64,000 bases of DNA from NCBI GenBank assembly GCA_964518905.1, contig CAZFJL010000014.1, forward strand, positions 21,363-85,362. The letters are read 5' to 3'. The notes under the pieces are model-generated. The model searched no databases, was not told the DNA's origin, and saw only the letters and a list, made by a program, of their open reading frames with translations. The translations under genes were made by a program, and so were the position numbers. Below, one piece after another: positions 44,518 through 52,310 of the stretch; position 1 is the first letter of the stretch, and every line of letters starts with the position of its first letter. The stretch is from RDYZ01 sp964518905 (GTDB taxonomy: Bacteria; Cyanobacteriota; Cyanobacteriia; Cyanobacteriales; Geitlerinemataceae).

Positions 44518-44657
44518 GGAGCATCCCATTTATGCAAATTGACCCTCATCCCCCAGCCCCTTCTCCCAAAAAAGGGAGAAGGGGAGACCGATTCAAAGTC
44601 CCTCTCCCAACTTGGGAGAGGGATTTAGGGTGAGGGTGACACAAATGGGATGCTCCC
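44518..44657. mobile_element. 140 bp miniature element with 9 bp target duplication
   Basis: The ends GGAGCATCCCATTTATG and, inverted, GGAGCATCCCATTTGTG form terminal inverted repeats. GGTTTCGCG occurs directly outside both ends (44509-44517 and 44658-44666), the mark of a 9 bp target-site duplication. The interior is the common CCCTCATCCCCCAGCCCC-type repeat, itself palindromic (CCTTCTCCC...GGGAGAAGG). No coding frame. Confidence 0.85.
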
Positions 44658-44714
44658 GGTTTCGCGTCTTCTCAATCCATCCAAATTTGTGACGGGTGAC
44701 AGAGCCGTCGTTAG

Positions 44715-45215
44715 CTATCGTTTTTTGCCGTGGCACTGTTTAAATGTCTTGCCACTGTGACACCAGCAGGGCTGATTGCGATTCGGTCGCACCGGCGGCA
44801 ACATCTCCCCATCCAAATAAAACCACCGACCCTGCTCCTGGCAAAAACGCGATCGCTCATGGAGCTGCGCCGCCTGGTATCCCTCCTGATAAACAGCGAC
44901 GAACTCAACGACACCGGTTTGATCCTCCGGTTGGCCTGCACGGGTCGCCACCACCGTTAAGCCCAGCCAGGTGACGCCGTTGGCCGTCGCGGTGATTTGC
45001 TTGCGGCTATCGGGTTTGCGCTGGGTTGGGTGGTGGGTTTGGATTAGGTAATCAATATTTTTGAGGCAGTAGGCGCTATACCGCGATCGCATTAACGTCT
45101 CGGCGGTTGGTGCAGGCTGTGAGCCTTGCACATAGGGGGCGCAGCAGTCGGCGAACGGCTGGCCAGTGCCGCAGGGACAGGGCGTCGATGGGGGCAGGGA
45201 GTCGGAAATTAGCAC
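44715..45215 (-). CDS. YchJ-family protein with SEC-C motifs
   Basis: A 166-residue protein with a SEC-C zinc motif at each end: CPCGTGQPFADCC (about 13-25) and CWCHSGKTFKQCHGKKR at the C-terminus, like those of SecA tails. Between them is the YchJ middle domain with PTAETLMRSRYSAY, a cystatin/NTF2-like fold. Family function is unknown; the zinc motifs suggest contact with ribosomes or other proteins. It is divergent from pyrC. Confidence 0.92.
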   Translation of the reverse strand: MLISDSLPPSTPCPCGTGQPFADCCAPYVQGSQPAPTAETLMRSRYSAYCLKNIDYLIQTHHPTQRKPDSRKQITATANGVTWLGLTVVATRAGQPEDQTGVVEFVAVYQEGYQAAQLHERSRFCQEQGRWFYLDGEMLPPVRPNRNQPCWCHSGKTFKQCHGKKR

Positions 45216-45326
45216 GCGAGATTCTCGGGATGGTGGGCGATCGTATCGTCGAAAAGGGTCGAAATCCTGTGACGATCGCGCTGCTTTTCCCGCAGGCGAT
45301 CGCGTCCACTATCCTATAATCTGCCC

Positions 45327-46355
45327 ATGAAAAATCTCACCCTCACCCAACCCGACGATTGGCATTTGCATCTACGGGACGGCGACGCGCTCCAGGCGGT
45401 GTTACCCCACACCGTGCGCCAGTTTGCCCGCGCGATCGTCATGCCCAACCTGAAGCCACCGGTGCGATCCGTGGCGGAGGCTGCGGCCTATCGCGATCGC
45501 ATTCTGGCTGCCGTTCCCGCCGGTCAGACGTTTGAGCCGCTGATGACGCTGTATCTCACGGATAACACCACCCCGGAGGAGATCATGGCGGCGAAGGAAT
45601 CGCAGTTTGTCAAGGCGGTGAAGTATTACCCGGCGGGGGCGACGACGAATTCGGATTTGGGGGTGACGGATATTCGCCAGTGCGATCGGGTGTTTGAAAC
45701 AATGCAGGCGGTGGATCTGCCGCTGTTGTTGCATGGAGAGGTGACGGATCACACGGTTGATGTGTTCGATCGTGAGCGGGTGTTTATCGATCGCTATCTC
45801 GCTCCCCTGAAGTCACGTTTTCCCAAGTTGCGGGTGGTGTTGGAGCATATTACGACGTCGGAGGCGGTGGCGTTTGTGTTGTCAGCGGAGCAGGTCGCAG
45901 CGACGATCACGCCGCAACACCTGTTGTTAAACCGCAGTCATATTTTTCAGGGTGGCATTCGTCCCCATTTGTATTGCTTGCCGATTTTGAAGCGGGAAAC
46001 CCATCGTCAGTCACTTTTGGAGGCGGCAACGTCGGGTAATCCGAAGTTTTTCCTCGGGACGGATAGTGCGCCCCATGCTCGCGACAGTAAGGAAACGTTT
46101 TGTGGTTGTGCGGGGTGTTATTCGGCGCTACATGCGATCGAGCTGTATGCGGAGGCGTTTGAAAGTGTGGGGGCGATCGATAAGCTTGAGGCGTTTGCGA
46201 GTTTTTACGGTGCGGATTTTTATCAGTTACCGCGCAATACGGGGCGGGTTACGTTAATGAAACAGGCATGGCGGGTTCCGGATGAGTTGCCGTTTCCGGG
46301 GTCTGGGCTTGTGCCGTTGCGGGCGGGGGAGGAGATGATGTGGAAAATGGTCTAA
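45327..46355 (+). CDS. pyrC: Dihydroorotase PyrC
   Basis: A 342-residue class II dihydroorotase closing carbamoyl-aspartate to dihydroorotate in pyrimidine synthesis. Metal ligands H13 and H15 (DDWHLHLRDG), the carboxylated-lysine segment AVKYYPAGATTNSD, LLHGEV with its ligand histidine, VVLEHIT, and the catalytic aspartate in LGTDSAPH are all present. Length agrees with E. coli PyrC. The last ~20 codons abut the vapC gene on the opposite strand (20 bp between stops). Confidence 0.97.
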   Translation: MKNLTLTQPDDWHLHLRDGDALQAVLPHTVRQFARAIVMPNLKPPVRSVAEAAAYRDRILAAVPAGQTFEPLMTLYLTDNTTPEEIMAAKESQFVKAVKYYPAGATTNSDLGVTDIRQCDRVFETMQAVDLPLLLHGEVTDHTVDVFDRERVFIDRYLAPLKSRFPKLRVVLEHITTSEAVAFVLSAEQVAATITPQHLLLNRSHIFQGGIRPHLYCLPILKRETHRQSLLEAATSGNPKFFLGTDSAPHARDSKETFCGCAGCYSALHAIELYAEAFESVGAIDKLEAFASFYGADFYQLPRNTGRVTLMKQAWRVPDELPFPGSGLVPLRAGEEMMWKMV

Positions 46356-46374
46356 AAATGGAGCTGATTTTGAT

Positions 46375-46767
46375 TCACTCCCATATTTTTTCGACAGGAT
46401 AAGCGTTAAATTTCTGGTCGCAACTGACGAGCGGAAATGAGCGGTTTAGTGCCTGGGCAATAATGAGGCGATCAAATGGATCTTTATGGTCGCCGAAAAA
46501 AGGGAGCTGATATTGTTTGATTGTATCTTGTATCGATATAGGAAGTAATTGTAAGTCGGTTGATCGGAATCTTGATTCAAATTCATTGAAATCACAATTA
46601 ATAAATATTTTTTGCCTTTTAAGCTTGATGCTAATTTCCCAAAAACTAGCGATACTGACAAAGATATTCTCTGTTTTTTCGATTCGTGTTTTGATTTTTT
46701 CTGGCAATTTCGGATGATCTTCCACTAGCCAAATAAAGGCATGAGTATCGAGTAGTAATGAACTCAT
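46375..46767 (-). CDS. vapC: PIN-domain toxin, VapC type
   Basis: A 130-residue PIN nuclease. The four acidic residues of the Mg2+ site are present: D7 (LLLDTHAFIW), E44 (SFWEISIKL), D99 (KDPFDRLIIAQA) and D117 (VSCDQKF). VapC toxins cut tRNA or rRNA when freed from the antitoxin. The gene overlaps the antitoxin stop by one base (shared A at 46767), the usual coupled order antitoxin then toxin. It is more AT-rich than pyrC next to it. Confidence 0.93.
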   Translation of the reverse strand: MSSLLLDTHAFIWLVEDHPKLPEKIKTRIEKTENIFVSIASFWEISIKLKRQKIFINCDFNEFESRFRSTDLQLLPISIQDTIKQYQLPFFGDHKDPFDRLIIAQALNRSFPLVSCDQKFNAYPVEKIWE

Positions 46768-46997
46768 TAAAGATATTCCTCGAAGTCTTCTAATGGCTCA
46801 TCAAAATCATCTGCTAAAGGTAAAGTGAATGTTCCTTTCATTGCTCCAGTTAAGCGACGTTTATCAGAAGGAGTATTGATCGAATCTGTTTTGGTCGAGG
46901 CGTAGCGTTCAGATAGAAATTCAACGTAGTGAAGGACTTCCGTTTGCAGGGCTTCGGGTAGTGTTTCCAGTTTTTCTAAGAGGGCAATTTGAATCAC
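46767..46997 (-). CDS. Antitoxin of the VapBC pair (DUF2281-like)
   Basis: A 76-residue protein. The N-terminal helix pair IALLEKLETLPEALQTEVLHYVEFL is of the DUF2281 type commonly paired with PIN toxins. The C-terminal tail (about 50-76) is acidic (DDFDEPLEDFEEYL) and would wrap the toxin. It is first in the pair, and the stop overlaps vapC. The type IIG gene ends 37 bp upstream, so read-through from it is likely. Confidence 0.88.
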   Translation of the reverse strand: MIQIALLEKLETLPEALQTEVLHYVEFLSERYASTKTDSINTPSDKRRLTGAMKGTFTLPLADDFDEPLEDFEEYL

Positions 46998-47034
46998 GTT
47001 TTTGCTCCAGTTTGATGATTGGTTGAGTAATCGC

Positions 47035-50000
47035 CTAGGGGAATGCTAGCGGGTCGGGTGGATCGATCGGCATTCGGGGCGGGGCGGTTTCCCAGAGGAG
47101 GGCGATTTCGTCGGGGGTGAGTTGGTAGGCTTGGTTGACGAGGTCGGAAAGACGGTGTTCGAGTTGTCGAATTTCGGTGTTGTTTTGGCGAAGTTGGGGG
47201 ATGGCTTCGTTGTAAATATCGGTGATTTCGCGATATTTTTTCAGGCCGAAGGTTGTCCCTTTGGCGGCGCATTTTTTGACTTCTTTTTTAAAATCTTCGA
47301 GGTCAAGGCTGGTGGGATCTTGGAGTTTGCGGGAGCTTTTTTCAAGGTTAGTTTCAATGTGTAACCAGTCGATTAGATCGCGTTGGGTTTGTTGGTTAGT
47401 GCGAGTTAGTTCGATCAGTTGACTGACGTGTTCTTCGGTTTCTTTGCGGTGGCTTTCGCTTGGAGGTGGCGCGATCGGGAGTGTTTCCATGTAAATATTT
47501 TTTAACCGTAAAACTTCGTCTTTACCATGAATTACATTGCGCCACATGAAAGCCCATAGTAGTGGCGAGCATAATACTCCTAAAATCCATAAATCTGAAG
47601 ATGAAATACCAAAACATAAATCATTCAAAATAAATCCAGAAGAATCAAGGCAAAATTTAGAAGACCAGGCTAGATCAGGCCATAGAATTTTAGTATTTTC
47701 AAAATCTTTTAGATCAGATGGTTGTGCTTGCAACTGCCACCAATTTTGAGAACCTGCACGCTTAAACAACTTCGATTTATATTGTTGAAGATAGCCTTCA
47801 ATTGCGGGAAATTCACTAATGTTAATTTGAGAGCTTGATACAATCATCCAGAAATGACTCCACTCTGGATTCCAACGCTTAATATTATTTCCTTTAAAGC
47901 AGGGCTTAATGATTAATGTCGATCTTTGATCTTGTCGAATAAGCTGATTTTTTGTGTCGTCATCAATAATAAATGCCTCATTAAGACCTGTAACAATTCC
48001 GCGATAAGGCTTAACTCCAGCAAAATCAACCAACGGCACACCCACTCGCCGAATCTTCGCCATCAACGCATCCACCGCCGGATGCTCCAAACTCCACGCC
48101 GACGCCGAAAACCGCCCCGGATCAACCGTAAACCCCTCCTCCTCCACATACCGTTTCAGATCCAACCCCGCCAATACCTCACGCGGAACCGGACAAATCA
48201 AAACCGGCGATCGCTTCGACTTCAACGCCCCATCCAACGCCCCACCGATCGCCCCGATCGGCTTACGCACTACCACAATGCACGGAAACGTATCCGCATC
48301 CTTGAAAATCGGCGCATGACCAAAATCAATAATTCGCTCCAGCTCCGATCGCTCCGCAAAAAAGCGCCGCAACCCCTCCCCATAGCCCGCCCGTAACCAC
48401 TTATTCGTAACAATATACGACAACACCCCACCGGGCTTTAAAAGCTTAAAACCCTGCTCATAAAAATACGTATATAAATCCGCCACCCCGTCATAACAGT
48501 CATATTGCTTTTGTAAATAAGGCTTAAACGCCGATAAAAACTCCTGACGCACATAGGGAGGATTTCCCAACACCACATCAAACCCACCCGCCGCTAAAAT
48601 CTCGCTAAACTCCTGCTCCCACTTAAACGCCTTTTTATCGTATTTCTTCACCGCAACGATCGAATTCCCCACCCGAATATTCCGATCTAAATCCGTCAGC
48701 TTCTTGCCCGGTTCCGCCGTTTGTAACCATAGCGATAACTTCGTGATCTCCACCGACTCCGCCGACAAATCTACCCCAAATAAATTGTTACGCAAAATCA
48801 GAGTGCGATCGAACTCTGGATTATTTAAATCATCCATCTCGCCCGCCGCCGCTAGCTCCGCTAACGTCGATCGCACCTGACGATACTGCAACTCCAAAAA
48901 CTCAAACGCCGCAATCAAAAATGCACCCGACCCACAGGCCGGATCAAGCACCCGCAACGTCGATAACACCTCATCTCGATACGATCGCCATAGCTCAATC
49001 TCCGCCTCTCGACTCGCACCCGCCAGCGTCTCCCCCAGCCCAAACCGCTCACGCAACATCGCAAACTGCCGATCGAGATACCCACCCAGCGCCGTCTCAA
49101 CCATATAGCGCGTCACCCATTCCGGCGTATAAAACACCCCCTGACGCTTACGTTTTCCTTGCTTCGGATTGAACTCATCGATCGCACCATCCGCAAGCGC
49201 CCGCAACTCTTCAAGATCCGTCACCGACTGCTCAAAAATATGGCCGAGAATATTAACCGAAACCTCCGATTCATAATCGTAATCGGCCAAACCGCTCAAC
49301 TTTTCGCACAGCCAATCGGGAACCGTTAACGTTTCATCGACTAACGGATCGATCGCAAATAACCCGCCGTTGTAGCCCGATATCGGCTGATTTTGTACCG
49401 GCGATCGACGATGCCCCACATCGACCCAGCGAAAAATTGCCGTGTAATTGAGCCAAATATCTTGCGGGTGATAGGGGTCTTTATAGTCCGTCGCGTGTTT
49501 CAGCGTTTGACGGGGTAATAAGCCCTTGTCTTCGCAAAAGGCGATGAAGAGAACCCGATCGAGAATTTTTTGTGCTGCCGAGACGATCGCCGTATTGCGA
49601 TCCTTTAAATTACGCGGTGCTTTTGCTCGAAAAAATGTCACCAGTGCTTGCCGCACGTCCTTGTATTGCTCGTACAGCCGATCGGTAATTTCCTGCTCAC
49701 ATTCATCGGATTCTGTGAGTAATTGATCGATCCGCGCTGTTGTAGATACGTCGATCGACTCCGGCAAAAAATTCGGACGGCACAGCAGAAAATAAAACGT
49801 TTTGAACGTTTCTAAATCCGCCAGATCGGTTAACTCAAACCGTTCATAATCCAGCGGTGTTTTGACCGTGCAATACAGCCGCAGTTCGCGATAGTTCGAG
49901 ACAATCACCCAGCGACAACCCTCGGTGTAATTCGCATAGCGCCAGCCCTGCTCAACGGCACTTTCATTACCTCTGGTCTTTTTATCCAGATCGATCGCCG

Positions 50001-50370
50001 CTCCCTTCAGCTCGATCGGCGCGACAATCCGCCCCGTCAGCTTCACCGCACCCCGATCGCTCACCTGCGACGTAAACAACCCCAGCGCCGCATCTGCAAA
50101 CCCGCCCCCGTTGCCGATATTCCTCTCCGGGTGCAGCTCCCAGGCCACACCGCCCGCCTCAACGATGCCCCGATAGCCCAGCACCGATCGAAACAGATCC
50201 CCCAAAAACTCGCCGTGTAGCGACGTTTCCTTCACCTGCGCTAACGTTCCCGCCGCTAGCGTTTCGATCCACTGACAGACGATCGCCTGTTTGGCCTCCA
50301 AATCAGCGGGGAAACGAAACGCCTTCACCGCATCGCGTAGGGTTTTCGGATGAAAGAGTGCATGGGGCAT
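47035..50370 (-). CDS. Type IIG (Eco57I-like) restriction-modification enzyme
   Basis: A 1111-residue single-chain enzyme. The N-terminal PD-(D/E)xK nuclease has D93 (GFADAALGLF) and E120-L-K122 (APIELKGA). A helical linker leads to the N6-adenine methyltransferase: QGVFYTPEWVTRYMVE, motif I DPACGSGAF (476-484) and motif IV NPPY (603-606). The target-recognition domain is about residues 720-1000, followed by a coiled region. It cuts and methylates DNA with one specificity, so no separate methylase is needed. The specificity region is markedly AT-rich compared with the rest. Next to VapBC on the same strand. Confidence 0.9.
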   Translation of the reverse strand: MPHALFHPKTLRDAVKAFRFPADLEAKQAIVCQWIETLAAGTLAQVKETSLHGEFLGDLFRSVLGYRGIVEAGGVAWELHPERNIGNGGGFADAALGLFTSQVSDRGAVKLTGRIVAPIELKGAAIDLDKKTRGNESAVEQGWRYANYTEGCRWVIVSNYRELRLYCTVKTPLDYERFELTDLADLETFKTFYFLLCRPNFLPESIDVSTTARIDQLLTESDECEQEITDRLYEQYKDVRQALVTFFRAKAPRNLKDRNTAIVSAAQKILDRVLFIAFCEDKGLLPRQTLKHATDYKDPYHPQDIWLNYTAIFRWVDVGHRRSPVQNQPISGYNGGLFAIDPLVDETLTVPDWLCEKLSGLADYDYESEVSVNILGHIFEQSVTDLEELRALADGAIDEFNPKQGKRKRQGVFYTPEWVTRYMVETALGGYLDRQFAMLRERFGLGETLAGASREAEIELWRSYRDEVLSTLRVLDPACGSGAFLIAAFEFLELQYRQVRSTLAELAAAGEMDDLNNPEFDRTLILRNNLFGVDLSAESVEITKLSLWLQTAEPGKKLTDLDRNIRVGNSIVAVKKYDKKAFKWEQEFSEILAAGGFDVVLGNPPYVRQEFLSAFKPYLQKQYDCYDGVADLYTYFYEQGFKLLKPGGVLSYIVTNKWLRAGYGEGLRRFFAERSELERIIDFGHAPIFKDADTFPCIVVVRKPIGAIGGALDGALKSKRSPVLICPVPREVLAGLDLKRYVEEEGFTVDPGRFSASAWSLEHPAVDALMAKIRRVGVPLVDFAGVKPYRGIVTGLNEAFIIDDDTKNQLIRQDQRSTLIIKPCFKGNNIKRWNPEWSHFWMIVSSSQINISEFPAIEGYLQQYKSKLFKRAGSQNWWQLQAQPSDLKDFENTKILWPDLAWSSKFCLDSSGFILNDLCFGISSSDLWILGVLCSPLLWAFMWRNVIHGKDEVLRLKNIYMETLPIAPPPSESHRKETEEHVSQLIELTRTNQQTQRDLIDWLHIETNLEKSSRKLQDPTSLDLEDFKKEVKKCAAKGTTFGLKKYREITDIYNEAIPQLRQNNTEIRQLEHRLSDLVNQAYQLTPDEIALLWETAPPRMPIDPPDPLAFP

Positions 50371-50455
50371 TGTTCTAGTCGAACGAATCGGATTCTGGGA
50401 CGTGTCACATATTCTAATCGTGTTCTAGTCGGGTACTCGGCTTCGAGCGTTCTCG

Positions 50456-51175
50456 CTATCGTGCGGAATCCTCCACCGGCTCGGGACACACCCGATCGCT
50501 CCAATCGCACTGCGATAAATGCGACCCCTGCCAACTCAGCGGAATCTCCAACAAATCCCGCGCCCCCGTAAACCCTTGTCCCAAAAACAACAGCAGCGCC
50601 ACACAATTCAACACCACGTGTAGCTTCCGCCAGCGCTGGGTTTTATCGCGATAAATTTCCGGCAACACCGCCAGCGACACCAGCATCAAAATTGACACCG
50701 TAATCCCAAAATAATAATGGGAGAGATACCACTCGCTCGTTCGCCGAAATACCCCGTCTTGGCAACCGAGGATAATCAGTCCCGCACTCGATAGCGCCGT
50801 AAATCCGCCGCGCCACTGTGGTTGTTCGGGGCGAGCGCGGTAGAGCATCACGATCGAGGCGATCGTTGCCACGAACATCAAGACGATGAAACTCGCCGTC
50901 CCGACGGGCTGCGTCCAAATTTTTGTCTTGAACAGCAACACGTAAGCCAGCGCCACCAGTGTTACCCCAGTGACCAAACCCGTCAGCCAGCGCCCGATTT
51001 GCACATGCTCACGCCCAACGGTCGGCGGAATTTTGCTCTTTCCGCTGGCAAGCTGAAGCCGCCGCTGTCGCGTTTGCCACGCCATCTGTACCGTAATGCC
51101 GATCGCGGGAAAGACGATCGCCACCGCTAAAAACGGGTGGATCAACGCCAAAACATCGCTCAATTCCACACTCAA
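50456..51175 (-). CDS. DUF4079-type cyanobacterial membrane protein
   Basis: A 239-residue protein with about six membrane helices. The pattern of an N-terminal LIHPFLAVAIVFP helix, LSHYYFGITVSILM in the middle and WRKLHVVLNCVALLLFLGQG near the C-terminus is that of the cyanobacterial DUF4079 family. Histidines in three helices (H13, H172-region, H206-region) recall cytochrome b561-like heme ligation, which I state only as an inference. The tail after TGARDLLEIPLSW has two cysteines and is probably exposed. Upstream lies the repeat cluster. Confidence 0.85.
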   Translation of the reverse strand: MSVELSDVLALIHPFLAVAIVFPAIGITVQMAWQTRQRRLQLASGKSKIPPTVGREHVQIGRWLTGLVTGVTLVALAYVLLFKTKIWTQPVGTASFIVLMFVATIASIVMLYRARPEQPQWRGGFTALSSAGLIILGCQDGVFRRTSEWYLSHYYFGITVSILMLVSLAVLPEIYRDKTQRWRKLHVVLNCVALLLFLGQGFTGARDLLEIPLSWQGSHLSQCDWSDRVCPEPVEDSAR

Positions 51176-51290
51176 ACTCCAGGTTCATCATTATGTTTGA
51201 CTCAAATGTAGATCACCCAAAACTATGTGGATTATACAGACTCAACCCACGGCATCGCGCGGTTTTTATTGGTCCGTATAATATGCTGCT

Positions 51291-51387
51291 TATAGCGGTT
51301 TCAGAACGTATGAGTAATAACTAAATGATTGAGAAACCTTACTACTGCTAGATCTTAGATGTATCGTACGGAGAGTAAAACCGCTAT
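51291..51387. repeat. TATAGC-type palindromic element (97 bp)
   Basis: Bounded by TATAGCGGTTTCAGAACGTATG and, inverted, ATAGCGGTTTTACTCTCCGTACG. TATAGCGGTTT is a frequent cyanobacterial intergenic word. No coding frame. Confidence 0.6.
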
Positions 51388-51404
51388 GTTGTACAGAATC
51401 AGCT

Positions 51405-51497
51405 CAAGGAAAAGTCGAACGTTTGCGCGATCGCAGTTCGGAAGTGGGGATCGGCACTCAATTTACAGTCAGTTCAATCATTTTCAGAACACACTGA
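51405..51497 (+). pseudogene. Possible remnant of a histidine-kinase C-terminus
   Basis: The frame from 51405 reads QGKVERLRDRSSEVGIGTQF then TVSSIIF and stops at TGA 51495-51497. SEVGIGTQFTV resembles the last strand of a histidine-kinase ATPase domain (S-x-x-G-x-GT-x-F). Upstream sequence in frame does not continue the domain. Short match, so could be chance. Confidence 0.3.
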
Positions 51498-51527
51498 GAG
51501 CGTTGAGCGGAGTCGAAACGCGGTTTT
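51491..51527 (+). repeat. Fragment of the GAGCACTGAGCGGAGTCG repeat
   Basis: ACTGAGAGCGTTGAGCGGAG, then TCGAAACGCGGTTTTT; matches the middle of 33088-33204 inverted. Confidence 0.6.
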
Positions 51528-51587
51528 TGAACAAGCAGAACAGAGTCAATGTGTCTCGTTCTTTATTAAACTGACCATAAACTTATA

Positions 51588-51711
51588 TCCCTCTTTTGTC
51601 ACTCTTCAAAAAGAACGGCTGAAACCCTTATTCTTTCGTTCTCGCTCTCATTTAAGAGATGGCTGAAATAACGCAAACTCGTTATCGAATCGGAGAGTGA
51701 CAAAAGAGGGA
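51588..51711 (+). mobile_element. 124 bp TA-inserting miniature element, copy A
   Basis: Ends TCCCTCTTTTGTCACTCT and AGAGTGACAAAAGAGGGA with TA directly outside both. Nearly identical to copy B over its whole length, and inverted relative to copy C (32964-33087). TA duplication suggests an IS630/Tc1-type transposase; none is in the window. Confidence 0.9.
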
Positions 51712-51818
51712 TATAGCAATTTCAGGATGTATGCGATACGCTCTCATTCCTCACAAAACCGACAGACTAGAGGTTTAGCGAGTCAAGTGCGTCACTCATA
51801 TCCCATGAAACTGCTATA
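51712..51818. repeat. TATAGC-type element between two TA elements
   Basis: 107 bp with ends TATAGCAATTTCAGGATGTATG and, inverted, TATAGCAGTTTCATGGGATATG. Both ends coincide with the TA target positions of copies A and B, so the TA elements used its TATA termini as landing sites. Confidence 0.7.
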
Positions 51819-51942
51819 CCCCTCTTTTGTCACTCTTCAAAAAGAACGGCTGAAACCCTTATTCTTTCGTTCTCGCTCTCATTTAAGAGATGGCTGAAAT
51901 AACGCAAACTCGTTATCGAATCGGAGAGTGACAAAAGAGGGA
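51819..51942 (+). mobile_element. 124 bp TA-inserting miniature element, copy B
   Basis: As copy A, differing at the first base (CCCCTC for TCCCTC) and at few or no others that I can see. Flanked by TA (51817-51818 and 51943-51944). Same orientation as A. Confidence 0.9.
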
Positions 51943-51959
51943 TACGAAATCCGACTATG

Positions 51960-52019
51960 TATAGCAAAAAACGATTTGGTTAGGACGTATGAAAAAGCTG
52001 AGAGCACTGAGCGGAGTCG
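51960..52019 (+). repeat. TATAGC-family repeat, partial copy
   Basis: TATAGCAAAAAACGATTTGG, then TTAGGAC and GAGAGCACTGAGCGGAGTCG. Collinear with 16379-16430. Confidence 0.7.
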
Positions 52020-52118
52020 TTTTTGTGTTTTTTCTAGACAGAACCGGATCTAGTATTAGGAGTATTGCCAGGGTTTAAACATCAGGGTTTAAACACAAAC
52101 TAGAGCATCAACTAAAAG

Positions 52119-52191
52119 TGGGCGGTGCAGGAGTTGAACCCGCCTGAGGCGAATTATGAGTTCGCTGCCTAAACCGCTCGGCCAACCGCCC
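52119..52191 (-). tRNA. tRNA-Ile2 (anticodon CAT, lysidine-type)
   Basis: 73 nt cloverleaf on the minus strand. The acceptor GGGCGGT pairs with ACCGCCC, discriminator A. The anticodon stem GCGAA/TTCGC carries loop CTCATAA, so the anticodon is CAT. The T arm is GCGGG-TTCAACT-CCTGC. The CTCATAA loop is the one found in isoleucine tRNAs whose C34 is changed to lysidine by TilS, rather than in elongator or initiator Met tRNAs. CCA is not encoded. Confidence 0.85.
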
Positions 52192-52310
52192 AGGTTACAC
52201 CAAGATAATCGCGAGATTATCGATCATGCGAATTCGATTTTATCGCGATCGGTCGCGTTTGGGGCATGGCCGATCGCGCTTTTTTTGCCGGATTGTGATT
52301 CTGGGAGGGA

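Larger units (their letters stand above)
44296..44714. other. Repeat-bearing intergenic region
   Basis: 419 bp between two minus-strand genes. It contains the hairpin at 44481-44513 and a nested element at 44518-44657; no gene is seen. Confidence 0.5.
51176..52118. other. Repeat-element cluster upstream of tRNA-Ile2
   Basis: 943 bp with no supported gene. From left: a TATAGC element, a possible kinase-gene remnant, a fragment of the GAGCACTGAGC repeat, two near-identical 124 bp TA elements enclosing another TATAGC element, and one more partial TATAGC element. Open frames of 60-70 codons here are made of these repeats. Confidence 0.8.

Noticed and set aside
44518..44657. CRISPR-like unit because of internal direct and inverted words
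   Set aside because: There is a single unit with terminal inverted repeats and a target duplication, no spacers and no cas genes in the window.
51359..51574. A 71-codon plus-strand frame
   Set aside because: It is made of repeat-family sequence (a TATAGC element end and the GAGCACTGAGC fragment), with no protein similarity.
51697..51897. A 66-codon plus-strand frame
   Set aside because: It runs through two miniature elements and has no conserved feature.
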